DNA of 48,706 nt from Beroe ovata (Eukaryota > Ctenophora > Nuda > Beroida > Beroidae). Both the position numbers and the translations under genes were made by a program. Where the stretch lies: the NCBI GenBank assembly GCA_946803715.1, contig CAMPET010000029.1, positions 73,371 through 122,076 of the forward strand, read 5' to 3'. The notes under the pieces are model-generated. The model saw nothing but the letters and a program-made list of their open reading frames with translations. It made no database searches and was not told the origin of the DNA. Each line of letters starts with the position of its first letter. Within the stretch, counting starts at the first letter, position 1. Shown piece after piece: positions 33,801-44,294 of the stretch.

Positions 33801-34006
33801 TTAACTGTGAGTCAGAAATTATAATATTGATTGCTTAAAACAAAAAAGGATCTCTAATGAGCTAATAGGCAAAAACCTCTTTTCTTGAAGATGTTTATTG
33901 GTTTGGAATGCTTTTCTTCCCATACTTTAACATCTTGAGAGAATTTGGATAACCTTCCATAATTTGTATCACTTAATTCTTCACTCTCTGATTCTTGTGA
34001 AGCCAT
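20624..34006 (-). CDS. Long coiled-coil kinesin-14 with C-terminal motor
   Basis: Exons run minus from ATG 34006 ([11 protein letters not shown]): 33877-34006, 33095-33591, 32856-32987, 32657-32749, 32268-32438, 31967-32175, 31768-31894, 31550-31681, 31233-31354, 31006-31135, the repeat exon 28995-30104, 28674-28895, 28344-28514, 25995-26162, 25536-25682, 25300-25400, 24984-25125, 24635-24796, 24207-24407, 23392-23658, 23118-23231, 22703-22915, 22122-22455, 21790-21986, 21313-21505, 21019-21097 and 20636-20714. All phases agree. The middle is charged heptad coiled coil. The motor follows a neck [20 protein letters not shown], typical of kinesin-14 and close to calmodulin-binding (KCBP/kinesin-C) types, with P-loop GQTGSGKT, switch I NAESSRSH, switch II DLAGSER, and ends ARLKE then probably VSV-stop (20624). 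Such motors move to microtubule minus ends. An ATG at 26393 opens an alternative 133-codon first exon, so a shorter kinesin (about 876 residues) and a separate coiled-coil gene are possible. Confidence 0.82.
21540..21790. repeat. Intronic minisatellite (tcacaccgctatcacaccat)
   Basis: Imperfect tandem units of tcacaccgctatcacacca with ttgtg insertions fill the intron between motor exons 21313-21505 and 21790-21986, right up to the splice donor. One N interrupts it at 21672. Open frames over it are repeat artefacts. Confidence 0.85.
22985..23095. repeat. Repeated TGACG/CGTCA motifs in an intron
   Basis: Within the intron 22916-23117 there are about eight direct and inverted copies of tgcgtcatg, ttacgtcatg and gtgacatgacgc motifs. 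These resemble CRE half-sites but also form a simple degenerate tandem repeat. Confidence 0.6.
24818..24889. repeat. (TG)n microsatellite with an N
   Basis: A TG run of about 70 bases directly upstream of the acceptor side of the kinesin exon 24635-24796. The N at 24853 shows unresolved length. Confidence 0.9.
26806..27746 (+). CDS. Secreted beta/gamma-crystallin domain protein
   Basis: Two exons: 26806-26872 and 26983-27746, joined GT-AG within a serine codon, give 276 residues. The first exon encodes a signal peptide ([20 protein letters not shown]), so the product should be secreted or enter the endomembrane system. Two Greek-key repeats are visible: [13 protein letters not shown] ... [16 protein letters not shown] near the N-terminus, and [21 protein letters not shown] ... 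[11 protein letters not shown] in the second half. The W.LY/YD..Y.G and V.S.R.L patterns are those of the beta/gamma-crystallin superfamily, which bind calcium in many invertebrate and microbial members. Six or more cysteines suggest disulfides. The C-terminal ~45 residues are polar and unassigned. It lies antisense to the coiled-coil kinesin, either in its 2.2-kb intron or head-to-head (413 bp) with a short kinesin starting at 26393. Confidence 0.8.
27788..28000. repeat. Tandem repeat (accctgacaacgcaaccatagc)
   Basis: About nine degenerate units of 'caccctga(c/g)aacg(c/g)caccatagca' follow the crystallin stop codon. Open frames on the minus strand here are repeat shadows. Confidence 0.8.
28995..30104 (-). 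repeat. Coding 24-bp minisatellite: AALPPAT(I/V) octapeptides
   Basis: This 370-codon exon of the kinesin gene is phase 0 at both ends. It encodes roughly 35 copies of an eight-residue unit AALPPAT(I/V), with variants [33 protein letters not shown] non-repeat island ([19 protein letters not shown]...) at about 29650-29760 splits it into two blocks. The centre shows a higher-order unit of three octapeptides (72 bp). Purifying pressure is suggested because the frame stays open through every repeat. Proline spacing argues for an extended, non-coiled spacer. Confidence 0.85.
29899..31141. repeat. 800-bp-offset duplication with an N at the junction
   Basis: 29899-30341 and 30699-31141 appear identical base for base in the lines I compared, and each contains the start of the octapeptide exon (30104 and 30904) and the exon before it (30206-30335 and 31006-31135). 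The first copy stops at a single N (30342), where the sequence jumps back to the island 'cagaagagctgcgattctc' also seen at 29709. This pattern fits an assembly join of two repeat-length variants, though a recent tandem duplication is possible. Confidence 0.8.
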
Positions 34007-34335
34007 ATTCTGTGGTTTTTAACCAAATGTTCAATTCATGATCAATATGCCATACCTCTAAAGTTTTGTTGACTGAGTCATCTCAAAGATAACCCAAAGC
34101 ATTGCAAAATCAGAGATAGACATGCAAAGATATACTGGTAAGCAGTTAGTCTTACCATTTATTCAAAATGGATTGCCTTTGGTGATGCCTCAATAATTAC
34201 CTAAATATACATCATGATACTAGGCCAAAGATATGCATGCTTTTATATAGCACACAACAGAAGCTGAAATATGGCCAGTCCATTTTGTCCGCTTGTTTTA
34301 AGACACCCTGTATAATATTTTTGATCATCATCATA

Positions 34336-34795
34336 TCATGAAAAGATCAAAAAGATAGATTCTTGCGAGACATTAGCATTAAATTCCCGCGGCTGATAAA
34401 TGATCAAACTCTGCCTGTCTGCCAAGTGCCATCATGCCCAAAAGCTATCAAAATTCAAATCATGTCACATAAATTCCTGACAATTTTTTCCACCCAGCCT
34501 GGCCGCGAAGCGGCCTNGTGTGTGGGTTTGATTCAATTGACTTTGTATCATTGTCTACAATGTTCAATCAATCAATCATCTGAAGCAACTTAACAGATTG
34601 CTATATTAATGACTGAAAAGATATTAATGATCATGAAAAGATCAAGTACGTCACAAAGATAGATTCTTGCGAGACATTAGCATTAAATTTCCGCGGCTAA
34701 TAAATGATCAAACTCTGCCTGTCTGCCAAGTGCCATCATGCCAAAAAACTATCAAAATTAAAATCATGTTACATAAATTCCTGACAATTTTTACT
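34336..34795. repeat. Duplicated ~155-bp block
   Basis: 34336-34491 (atcatgaaaagatcaa...cctgacaattttt) is repeated at 34629-34792 with a ten-base insertion (gtacgtcaca) near its start and about ten substitutions. Downstream of each copy the sequence turns GC-rich. An N at 34517 follows the first copy. Confidence 0.8.
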
Positions 34796-35592
34796 TGATC
34801 TGTGATTGCTTGCGCGGCGCGGCGTGCACTAGTCCAATTTCATCTTAAGCCGGTCGGCTGTACCTTTTATTGTCAGATTTCGTTTGACCTTTGTTAGTCT
34901 GTTCTTCGCGCGTGTGCACTGTGCATTTTCATCGAATGTGATCTGTTTCAGTTTTTGATTAAGGCGCGCGGCTCGCGAAAAATGGAGGCAGATAAAATCT
35001 GACTAATTCTTTTTTTTGATATAAGTTTCGATGTGCGAAATTGTCGATACAAGGAAACTGTTCTCATTATCAACACTTGAGTACTTCTATCTGTATGCTG
35101 CTATCCATTTCGGACTATTATTTCATGTGCTGTTCGGTCTCACCGTTCTGAACATACTCTGATAGATTAAGAAACAGAATGATTCTTAGCAACTGCATTG
35201 TGACCTGTATGATGAACTGTGACCTAGCCCTTTACTCTTAACTCATTTCAATACATATTCAATGAGATCATGATCAAGAAATGAATAGGGAAAAAACTCA
35301 GAACATCAGCACATGTGCATGTTGTTTTACCATTCGGCTGCCTAATCTGCTATTTCCTTGCACTATGTACAGGATCACTGCCCTTATCTATATGCAGTGT
35401 AGATACATGGCATTGAAAGGATTCCATTTATTTCATTCTCTGCATCGATTTGTATCACATGTTGTGTATTCCCTTGGCTGTTGTAAAGCAGGGTACATGA
35501 TGTGTATATGCTTGTGTACATGATATATGTTTATGCAGAGAAGTTACATAGTTCATGGATTGGACGATTGAATAAGAGTTGCATAAGTTACG

Positions 35593-35700
35593 ATGAGAGA
35601 GAATTAGTTAATTCTCTTTTGACTCTGTTTACAAATGAATTAAAAGACGTATTTTCATTTGTAAACAGAGTCAAAAGAGAATTAACTAACTTTCTCTCAT
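35593..35700. mobile_element. 108-bp MITE-like element with ~48-bp terminal inverted repeats
   Basis: The arms read atgagagagaattagttaat... and, in reverse complement, atgagagaaagttagttaat..., sharing attctcttttgactctgttt and acaaatga. Only about ten bases (ttaaaagacgta) separate them. A half copy lies at 8411-8479. It has no coding capacity, so it would depend on a transposase made elsewhere. A target-site duplication is not obvious. Confidence 0.75.
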
Positions 35701-35876
35701 TATGCAGAGAAGGAAATGAATGATACCTTCCAATACTATCATTTCATTCAAGATTGGTATTTGATGCTTGTTTGATTAAGATTGTATATGTTTTATCAAT
35801 ATCAAGATTTATCAATATCAAGATTTATTATGATGCATGCTTTCCATTTACTAGGGTATGAAAAACCTATACAGTC

Positions 35877-36623
35877 ATGAGTAAATTGATCAACAAGTTG
35901 TCCAAGAGATCATCAGCTTCAAAGCGCTATGAAGGAGCTGTAGAATGTTCTGACTTTGAGTGTGTGTCTTTTCAAGATAAGCCATATCAGCTAGACAATA
36001 GAGGATCTATATTAGATGGGACTGATGAACCCATTACTCAGCATCCTGAGCAGCCTCCATTTGAGAGGAATGAAATTCGCCAGTCATTCACCGAAGGAGC
36101 AGACTCTAAGTACAGTAGTAGACTAAACCAAAATAGTATGACCACTGTCAATAATCTTAGTTCAACAGATAGGAAATTGGCACAGTCTCATGTATTCAAT
36201 CCCCAAGGCCATCCTTACCCTCCAAATGCCATGGACCAGCCCTCAGTATCGAGTCAAGAAACAGACCAACTTGGAAACCTCCAGCGCAAAAGGCCAGGTT
36301 CTGCAAGATATGCCCGTGCTGTCAATGGAGCCAAGCATGGATCATCTTCATCTCTTTCATCAAATTCCTCGATGTCATCAACTGGTTCATACTCAAATAA
36401 TGTTAACAATGGATTTGGTCATCCTGAACATGCTGAGCTCATTCAGTCTATCAACCAGTCTCTTAATCAACTTTCCCTTGTTGAGGATGTTCAAACTGGC
36501 CCATTGCTCAATGCCCCTCCAAAACCTAAGCGACCTTCAACTGACAGAGTGAAAACAACAATGGCATTCTATGCAAATAAACCATCATTCATTCAAGGGG
36601 ATATTCCGCCATCAGCAAGACAG
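35877..36623 (+). CDS. Unrecognised Ser/Asn-rich protein, first coding exon
   Basis: An open exon of 249 codons starting MSKLINKLSKRSSASKRYEG. The frame is open for 276 codons, but a donor-like CAG|gttggt at 36624 and loss of low-complexity character after it suggest the exon ends there. The protein is polar and probably disordered: basic N-terminus, acidic middle, a serine run (SSSSLSSNSSMSSTGSYS, about 155-172), then an amphipathic segment (HAELIQSINQSLNQLSL) and a proline/lysine patch (APPKPKRPS) that could bind SH3 domains. I recognise no domain. A splice acceptor (tatacag) two bases before the ATG leaves room for a 5' exon. Codon-wise it looks coding. The next exon is unclear; candidates at 37503 and 40920 are downstream on the same strand. 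Confidence 0.6.
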
Positions 36624-36999
36624 GTTGGTATAACTAAGATATTCAATTGGGTTTTGCCTCAGTTTTTGACCTTTCACCATCATCAGTCACCAACAAGATG
36701 GGTGTGAAATCTAGTCAATGGTACTACCAATTCATTTTTATGACAACTGATACTACTTAGTAGTTCAAATCATTTAACAGACAATGGAAACTTGTACTCC
36801 CTGTCTCGTATAATTATGTTCTTGTTACTGATTTCCAAGTACTATCCCCATGGAGCAACATATGATACTCCTGCTCTGACAACTGACATGATCATGTAGA
36901 TATGTTATTAAACACATCTCCATCTCCTTATCTCTACCCCACCTACTCTTGTGTATGGTCCAATATATCAAAGTGATCAGTAACTTGTGTCCCGTACAC

Positions 37000-37014
37000 C
37001 CAAAACACACACAC

Positions 37015-37051
<37 letters not shown>

Positions 37052-37071
37052 NNNCACACACACACACACTA
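37000..37071. repeat. (CA)n microsatellite with NNN
   Basis: About 70 bases of CA repeat with three Ns at 37052-37054. Confidence 0.9.
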
Positions 37072-37502
37072 ATGGACGCATACTATGTAGATAGCACATA
37101 TTGTTATATATTGTGCTGTGTGAGTACCTACTGCTGTAGCACTTGCGCGGCGTTTGCTCTTGTCAACAGCTCAAACACGTTGTATTTAACAGTAACTGAC
37201 GCAATCTCCCTCCCTTCCTCTCACTGTGTGTTTGTATACAAAATATTGAGCAGTCCGAGCCCTCCTTTGTTGCCGAGGATTCATATTTCCGTTCTGATGA
37301 TCTGTTCCTGGAAGCGTTGTTTCATGTATTTTCTTGAACTCGTGATGTATTTTGTCGCTGCTACTGGCCGTAAGGCATGTGCTAATGAGAGTTGTCGTTA
37401 CATTCCCCACTGAGCGTTAACAATACTATTACTAGCTAGTGCCGTTTTGTATCGATGTAGCTCTGATTGTGCATTAGTAAATTCGTTGCTACAAGGAGCT
37501 AT

Positions 37503-37624
37503 GGGGGAGAAGTATAAGGGATGTCCCTGCTTGAAGATTGATCACGATAGTGATATTTGTGATTTGAACTGGTGCGCACTCCAGCGTCTCGCTTCACCTC
37601 CCCTCCCCAAGACAGTGCACTGGG
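37503..37624 (+). CDS. Candidate exon of a cysteine-containing protein
   Basis: The frame GEKYKGCPCLKIDHDSDICD...LPKTVHW ends in phase 0 at a strong donor (TGG|gtaagt, 37625). Four or five cysteines in about 40 residues suggest metal or disulfide binding. It may begin at an ATG (37501) or be extended upstream to an acceptor near 37460. Its phase-0 end fits the exon starting at 40920, but it does not fit directly onto the donor at 36623. I do not recognise the family. Confidence 0.35.
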
Positions 37625-37625
37625 T

Positions 37626-38581
37626 AAGTTAAACTAAGCAAGACAGCCACCCCCCCCCATTATCATGTTTATAGCATGAGACAAGGTATTTGTGTTACGA
37701 CAATTGATTTATAATTTGGATTTGTTTGGTAACTCCGCGAGGCCAAGTTTTGCTTCCTAATCGTTCTTTCATAACCCTGATGAATCGCTTGAAACTTCAG
37801 CTGTCGCGTCTTTCATCGATCCATCGAAAGTGTACATTCTCCATTTCTTTTCTAACGGACCAGTGTCAGCGCTAGAGAACAGAGGTGATGGGATCAACAT
37901 ACACTATATAACAATGTATGGGACACCTTGGCAACTGAAGTGCGCGGAGAATTTTCTAGAACCCCTATCATAGAATTACCTCATCTCGTCTTGATCATCA
38001 TATTGGGGTTTATTGAGAGATTACGTATTCGTAGAAATATGTGCCATATTTATTACCCAGTATGATATTGTGAAGCGGATACCTTAAACGTTTCTGGTAC
38101 GCCTTATTATTATTACGGGAATAGGGAATATATTCCCCTCCCCCCTCTATAATAACCCGTTACTAGGTATGATATCTGGACACACTGTATTTCATTATTG
38201 CGTCAACGTGATTCGACGTGTTGTGATATCATTCATAATTAGTTTATATATTCTCTCCGAGAGTGTGAGATAACGATCATTTCTTTCCCTGTGTGTGCGC
38301 GTGTGCGAATGTCTCACTTGCTCTCTCCGCTGGATGATTATCACTGACTTCTTTCCTTTTCCCCCTCTTGCGAGCTTCATTACACTCCGTATACCAAATT
38401 CTTGTACATGTCTTGGTTTACAGTTACACGTTTGTAATTCTAGTATACTTTTCATCATCCTTGCCTTGACGACCAAGAAAGATTAGTAATTTGTACGCTG
38501 ATTAATTGCTGCCTGCAATATGAGTTTCCGCTCATTCTCAGTGCACATACACACGAACACACGCCCACACACACACGCCCA

Positions 38582-38620
<39 letters not shown>

Positions 38621-40919
38621 AGAAATATGCGTATATATTCTAGACAGAACCCCTGGTGTGTTACTCTGCCTCTAGTGTCCAGTGTACTGTACATAGCAGC
38701 TCCCGCTCTACATACCAGATATAGAACCCCCATTCCCCGATAAACCCCCAACAATACAGGAATCCCACCTCTGTGATGACAAGATCGTGCTGTCCAGCAT
38801 CAATCACAGCGTCATAGACCAGACACATGTCTGAATCACCCCTTGTTCACGGGGTAGGTACCAAATATAGTAGCTCACGATTCTATCACGGCGTTGAAAG
38901 AACAAACACTCTCTCTCACCCACTTGTAAGATGTCAATTTAAAACACTTGGCGTTGGTTGAAGGTACTTTGCATATAATATGTACTGTATCATCGTGTGA
39001 CGTGTGATAAATCAGTTTCACGTGAGTCGATATCGGTTTCCAGGAGACACACACGTGTGTCAGACAAACCAGATCTGTCTCCATGTTTGCTGTAGTCACG
39101 GTGATGTGTCACGTGTCATTTTCACGAGTTATGCCGGAAACGGGCACACAGGTACACTGGAACAAAGAGGGAAATGATGTTTAACACAGAGGGCACAGAA
39201 CTTGCCACTCCCCCAGTATCTTGTTCGAGTATGGTCCGGGATAGTGTGTGTGTGTGTGTGTGTAGGGAGAGAGTGGGGAATAGTAAAGCGTCAAGGAAGG
39301 GAGGGAGGGAGAGAGGGAGGGAGGGTTTAAACTCACCGTTACTTGGTGCAACGTTCACTCACTTGTATAGCTGTTAATAACAGCATTGTTTGTTTTGCTC
39401 GTTTCCTGTTGGGTTGTGTTGCATATTATATATTCAGTGTTGTGGGGACTGTTTCTGTAGTCCTTGCAAAGTCTGCGATGCCCCTAGCACACTCCATCAA
39501 CAAACACTAACACACACACACTCACAGAGAAATATTCGCGAACACACACACACACGCGCACACACGCACACACATACACACACACGCACACACATGCGCA
39601 AACATCCAACCCCATGGAATTGTGTGTGAATGTGAGAAATTCATCGCGTGAAAATGCAGTTCAAGGCGTCAGCTATTCTGTCATTCTAACTCGCACAAAC
39701 GAACACACAAACACATACGAACAAGTGCATGAACAATTATAGTACAAACACACAAACACACAGACACAGGCATAATTCTCCACGCTTATCCCTCTTCTTT
39801 AAGTTGTTCTAGTTGAGTTGTTCTAACTGAGTTGTCAGCTTCAAATTGGAGTTAGCTGTGTTCATATCGTTGTCAGCAGCCTCATGTATTGACTTTCTCT
39901 CCCTTTCGTTTCCCGAGCATCGAGGTTAATGATGTTAATTTTGAATGGAGGCAGAATGCGATTTAATCTCTTAATTTCTTAACCATTGATCCTAATTTTG
40001 TGTTCTAAACTCACGCACACGCACACGTATGCTCAGACACATTATAAGCCCGGTTAATCCAGTTCAGGACTATTTAGAACGATGTATACCTCATTGTTGT
40101 GACGCTTAAATTCGTTCATGCCGTGTTATTAGAGCAGAATTATTACAGAGAATTGCGAACCCCTCAGCAAATAGAAACTCCGGCTCTAATGAAGATGACT
40201 TGAGCTCCTTTTCGGTTCAAGAACGCACCAACCACAATAGCATACCTTTCAGTTGTGATGTACATTGTACAATGTACCACTTGCTCTGTATGACGGCTTG
40301 CGAGTCGCATCGCTAGCCGCCGCATCATTCGACGCCATCTCTTACGCCCACGTTATTCATAAACAATTCACATTAGTAGCAGTATTCACTTGAGGTTACT
40401 CACTTGTTGTTTCCCACGGTCTGAAAGATTGGGAATTTTTATTTTCAGTCGCCGATTCGATCATTTTTTCTGATCGTTTTGTCACAGTCCTCTGGCCATT
40501 TTTGTGACCGTTCGTTTTCGAATTTCAACTTCCTCCTTGTCAATTTCTTGTCGCGAACTCTCCTATAATCCACAAATTTGTGATTTAGTAGATGAGATTA
40601 TCCAATCCCTACTGTTGTCTCTACTAAGTTGTCATGATAGGTATAATACTGAATCAGCCAGTCATATATCACTCTTCTCAAGCGTCATATCGACGCCAAC
40701 CTAAGTCTAAGCCCATCTCATCCATCCCTCCCTTCCCCGCACTCTATTCCCCCTCCTCCATTTAGCTCCCACTCTATTCACCCCCACTCTATTCCCCCCC
40801 CCACTCTATACCCCACTCTATTCCCTGCCAATACAAAACTTCCCAAGAATTGGTGTCTCACGACATTCAAAGCAACGTGTTCAACTACAAGTACACCTAC
40901 TTTGTAGAAATAGCTCCAG
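37626..40919. other. Gene-free stretch with microsatellites
   Basis: No supported exon on either strand. Contains (CA)n runs at about 38545-38617 and 39500-39600, (TG)n at 39245-39263, a ggga-rich run near 39297-39325 and a C-rich actctattcccc repeat at 40738-40825. If 37503-37624 and 40920-42274 belong together this is their intron. Confidence 0.6.
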
Positions 40920-42274
40920 TTTGCAAAGATGAAGTTGTGTGTCTGCCAGGAGTGGTGTCAAGACACCTTAATCACATGTCACCGGTGTCAATTTGTGCAC
41001 GGATTTCAGGTCGGTGAAGCGTGGATTATTCTTCTCGNCAGTAACAACTCCCTCCACCTACACACTGTTAATAACAACAGTTCCCCACACGCTAGTTCAA
41101 CAACTATCAACTCCAACGCGAGCAATTGCTCTCAACATGGCAGTAGAGTCCACGTCTGCAAGGAGTTTATACAGGGGTGAGTAGCGGCTTACAGGGAGAA
41201 TTATTCGTGACTGGGAATTAGCGCCATTATATTATATTCTATCCAGGGTCCGACCGGTGCCCCGGCCCCGGCCCGGCCAAAATTTCGCCTATTCTCCCCG
41301 GCCCCGGCCGAAATTAAAAGTGTTGCCGGGGTTTTAATATAGACAAGTCAAAACAAGCATATTGCTGTAATGCTCGATAAGAAGTAAAAAGTTGTCATAA
41401 TAAGGCTGTATTGTGTGATAAATATCACACAAGACAGTCTTCTCTTAGGTCCTTCAAACAGAATGATTAATGATCCCCCGGCCCCGGGCAAATTTGGCTT
41501 TCCCGGCCCCGGTCCGGCCCCGGCCTAAAATTGCTTCCCTGGCCTGGTCGGGCCCTGATTCTATCAAAAGCAGGAGTTATTGGATGAAAGCATGGAAATG
41601 AAAATATAACCCTAATTCTTGGAAACCTTTTTTACGATATGCGCTGCCCATAGCTCATTGCTCAGACCTTATTATTGCTCTGACTTTATTGCTCTAACCC
41701 GTATAATTCATCGCGGGTCTCCGAAATATTGAGATCAATATATAATTTTCATGTAATCTTGGTACGTGATGAAATCTAGCTCACTATTTTGGTAGGTTAG
41801 GGTTCTGCAAAATACCGCGTTCAGACCGATCCTGATTAACTTTATAATGCAGCCTTCGAAATGTCGATGAAGTGCACATACCTAGTGCATAACACTTTCT
41901 GCTTATGTTCAGGAAGAAGCGTGCACTGACAGAACTGTTGAAGTTGCTGAACACTCGGCAGACACTCCGAGATGACCTATCCAACAAAACATGGTCCGAA
42001 TTCTTTGTCTGCAGCGAGAGGTATTCGGTGGTGTGATCAGTGTCTCTTGAATGACGGCGTGATTTGTGTGATGTGTGATGTGTGATGTGTGTACTGTGTG
42101 ATTACTCTAACCACACACGGTGTATATTGAGTGTAATCGAGGAGGAAGTGTCACCCTGGAGCAACTATATCCTTGTGTTTCAGAATACTCATTGAGAAGA
42201 GCAGAGCTTGTTACAAAGTACGGTGTGCCAGCACAGACAATCTGGCACTCCCTCAGAAGATATACCTTGCCAAG
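40920..42274 (+). CDS. Unrecognised protein, internal exons
   Basis: Plus-strand exons with matching phases: 40920-41009 (FAKMKLCVCQEWCQDTLIT then CHRCQFVHGFQ), about 41042-41176 (Asn/Ser-rich, ending VHVCKEFIQG), 41913-42020 (KKRALTELLKLLNTRQTLRD and WSEFFVCSER) and 42184-42274 (ILIEKSRACYKVR to ALPQKIYLAK). Donors and acceptors are GT-AG. The first exon has a C-C-C-C-C-H arrangement that looks zinc-binding. An N at 41039 sits just before an acceptor-like cag, so the intron 41010-41041 is compressed or the exon reads through. No family is recognised. Whether it joins the gene at 35877 is inference. The 3' end was not found. Confidence 0.5.
41244..41557. mobile_element. 314-bp hAT-type MITE with 8-bp target-site duplication
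   Basis: Terminal inverted repeats CAGGGTCCGACC (41244-41255) and its near-complement ending GGTCGGGCCCTG (41546-41557) are flanked on both sides by a perfect 8-bp direct repeat ATTCTATC (41236-41243 and 41558-41565). An 8-bp duplication and CAGGG-type ends are typical of hAT transposons. The ends are full of CCGGCCCCGGCC blocks and the centre is AT-rich. No transposase is encoded. It lies in an intron (41177-41912). Confidence 0.9.
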
Positions 42275-43030
42275 GTAAGAGTTGTTAGTTAGAAGTGAAG
42301 TTAGAGTCCAGCTAGTTTTAACTTACTAGATTCAATCTAGATATATATGTGAACTTGTCGTATCTAGATTGAGCTCATGTGAGCGAGTAATGTGAGATGG
42401 AATAATTTGAGTGCTGTGTGTGTAAATTGTCAGATTCGAGAAATGATTCACCACATGTACTGCTGTACTGTGACCTATATTTGGAACAGCTAAGTGTGGA
42501 GATATTTATTTCACACATGTCAATTCATTATATTCATATTTCTCAAACATGAGTATTCCTCAACTGAATTCCTCCCTCTCTATATTTAACTGTCGTAGTT
42601 CCCACACATATTTAGAGATTGAATAACTATATTCACCACGATACAAAACCACAACGAGCTGTACCTACCTATTACTGAAGGGGTCCTGCAATCCTTGCAA
42701 AGTTCCCAAAGGTGAAATCCTTTCTTCATTCCTCATACATGGCAGGATGTCGTGATGTATCATGAAAAACTATTCCGTTTTTTGTGGAGAGTGTATACAG
42801 TAACATGTAGGTATGCTCAGTACAGTATACAGTTTGCGCCATCAATCTGACACGTATGATATACGAACTGTCATGTATAAAATGATCTGTCATAGCTAAT
42901 GACAGGTCATGCTTGTCTGTTTGGGAGCCGTTATCTGCTTGTTGAAACTCTCAGTGTCGGAGTGTTGGACGTTGGAAGTGAAGAGCTGTGAGACTCTCAC
43001 AGTGTGAGAGATGGTTGCATGGGCGCGTAT

Positions 43031-43156
43031 CGCACACTCATACACTAGCGCGCACACTCATACACTAGCGCGCACACTCATGCACTAGCGCGCACACTCA
43101 TACACTAGCGCGCACACTCATACACTGGCGCGCACACTCCTACACTAGCGCGCACA
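43031..43156. repeat. Six copies of a 20-bp tandem repeat
   Basis: The unit cgcacactcatacactagcg is repeated six times from 43031 to 43150 with three substitutions in all, followed by CA-rich sequence to about 43280. Confidence 0.95.
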
Positions 43157-43387
43157 AATACCCACATACACATACCCACATACACACACTGACACATTAC
43201 ACACATTACACACACTGACACAGAAGCGTATACACAGACTCAAGCAATAAACAAACCAAGTACACATACACACACAAACCCAGTCCCATACTCATATTTC
43301 ATGTGTTAGATTTTGCTCAATGTCATATTACTTTATGCAGTACGTCTCGGGGGAAAGGCACGTACAGTACATGACAGACAGAGTNAG

Positions 43388-43824
43388 TCCTGCAGCTGTC
43401 CACACATACTTTATCCGTGTGTTTCATCTAAACCGACACTCAGGAAGGAGTTGATAGTTTCAGACACTTTATCTCCTGAACCTATCACAGTGAGTGGGAG
43501 AGAGCGTAGCTCTCTCTGTGTAACAGCTGACATTTGTTTTCGTGCGAAGTTCTGATTTTGTTAGACTGCAAACTTCATGCGTTGCTTCATGCTTTGTTTC
43601 ATATGTTGCTTTATGTGTTGCTTCTTGTGTTGTTTGACAATTGACATGATTCATGAGATGAGTGCGTTTTCGAGTGTTTCTCCGTCCGTAAATTTATTTG
43701 GTGTGTCGAGTTTTCCTCCTTCACGAATTCATATATCCGTCAGTGTGTCGTGTGTCGGTTACGGTTCGCCAGGCACAGGAAACCCTGTATAAGTTTCGAA
43801 TTCCTGCGTCTAATGTGCTCCAAN

Positions 43825-43855
<31 letters not shown>

Positions 43856-44294
43856 TTCCTGCAGCTGTCCACACATACTTTACCCGTGTGTTTCATCTAA
43901 ACCGACACTCCGGAAGGAGTTGATAGTTTCAGACACTTTCTCTCCTGAACCTATCACAGTGAGGGGGAGAGAGCGTAGCTTTCTCTGTGTAACAGCTGAC
44001 ATTTGTTTTCGTGCGAAGTTCAGATTTTGTTAGACTGCGAACTTCATGCGTTGCTTCATGCTTTATGCATTGCTTTATGTGTTGCTTCTTGTGTTGTTTG
44101 ACAATTGACATGATTCGTGAGATGATTGCGTTTTCAATTTCGAGTGTTTCTCCGTCCGTAAATGTACTTGGTGTGTCGAGTTTTCCTCCTTCACGAATTC
44201 ATATATCCGTCATTGTGTCGTGTGTCGGTTACGGTTCGCCAGGCACAGGAAACCCTCTATAAGTTTCGAATTCCTGCGTCTAATGTGCTCCAAT
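43388..44294. repeat. Tandem duplication of ~437 bp separated by N and (TG)n
   Basis: 43388-43823 and 43857-44294 match over their whole length with a few per cent substitutions and small indels (the stretch catatgttgctttatgtgt is varied). The first copy ends at an N (43824) followed by (TG)n. This may be a real duplication or two alleles placed in tandem by the assembler. Confidence 0.85.

Larger units (their letters stand above)
34007..35876. promoter_or_regulatory. Intergenic region between divergent genes
   Basis: It separates the kinesin start (minus) from the gene starting at 35877 (plus). It includes a mariner-like tip (gacaccctgtata at 34302-34314), a duplicated ~155-bp block, a GC-rich patch (gcgcggcgcggcg, about 34813-34826) and a MITE-like element. 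Promoters for both genes may lie here, but no specific site can be assigned. Confidence 0.4.
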
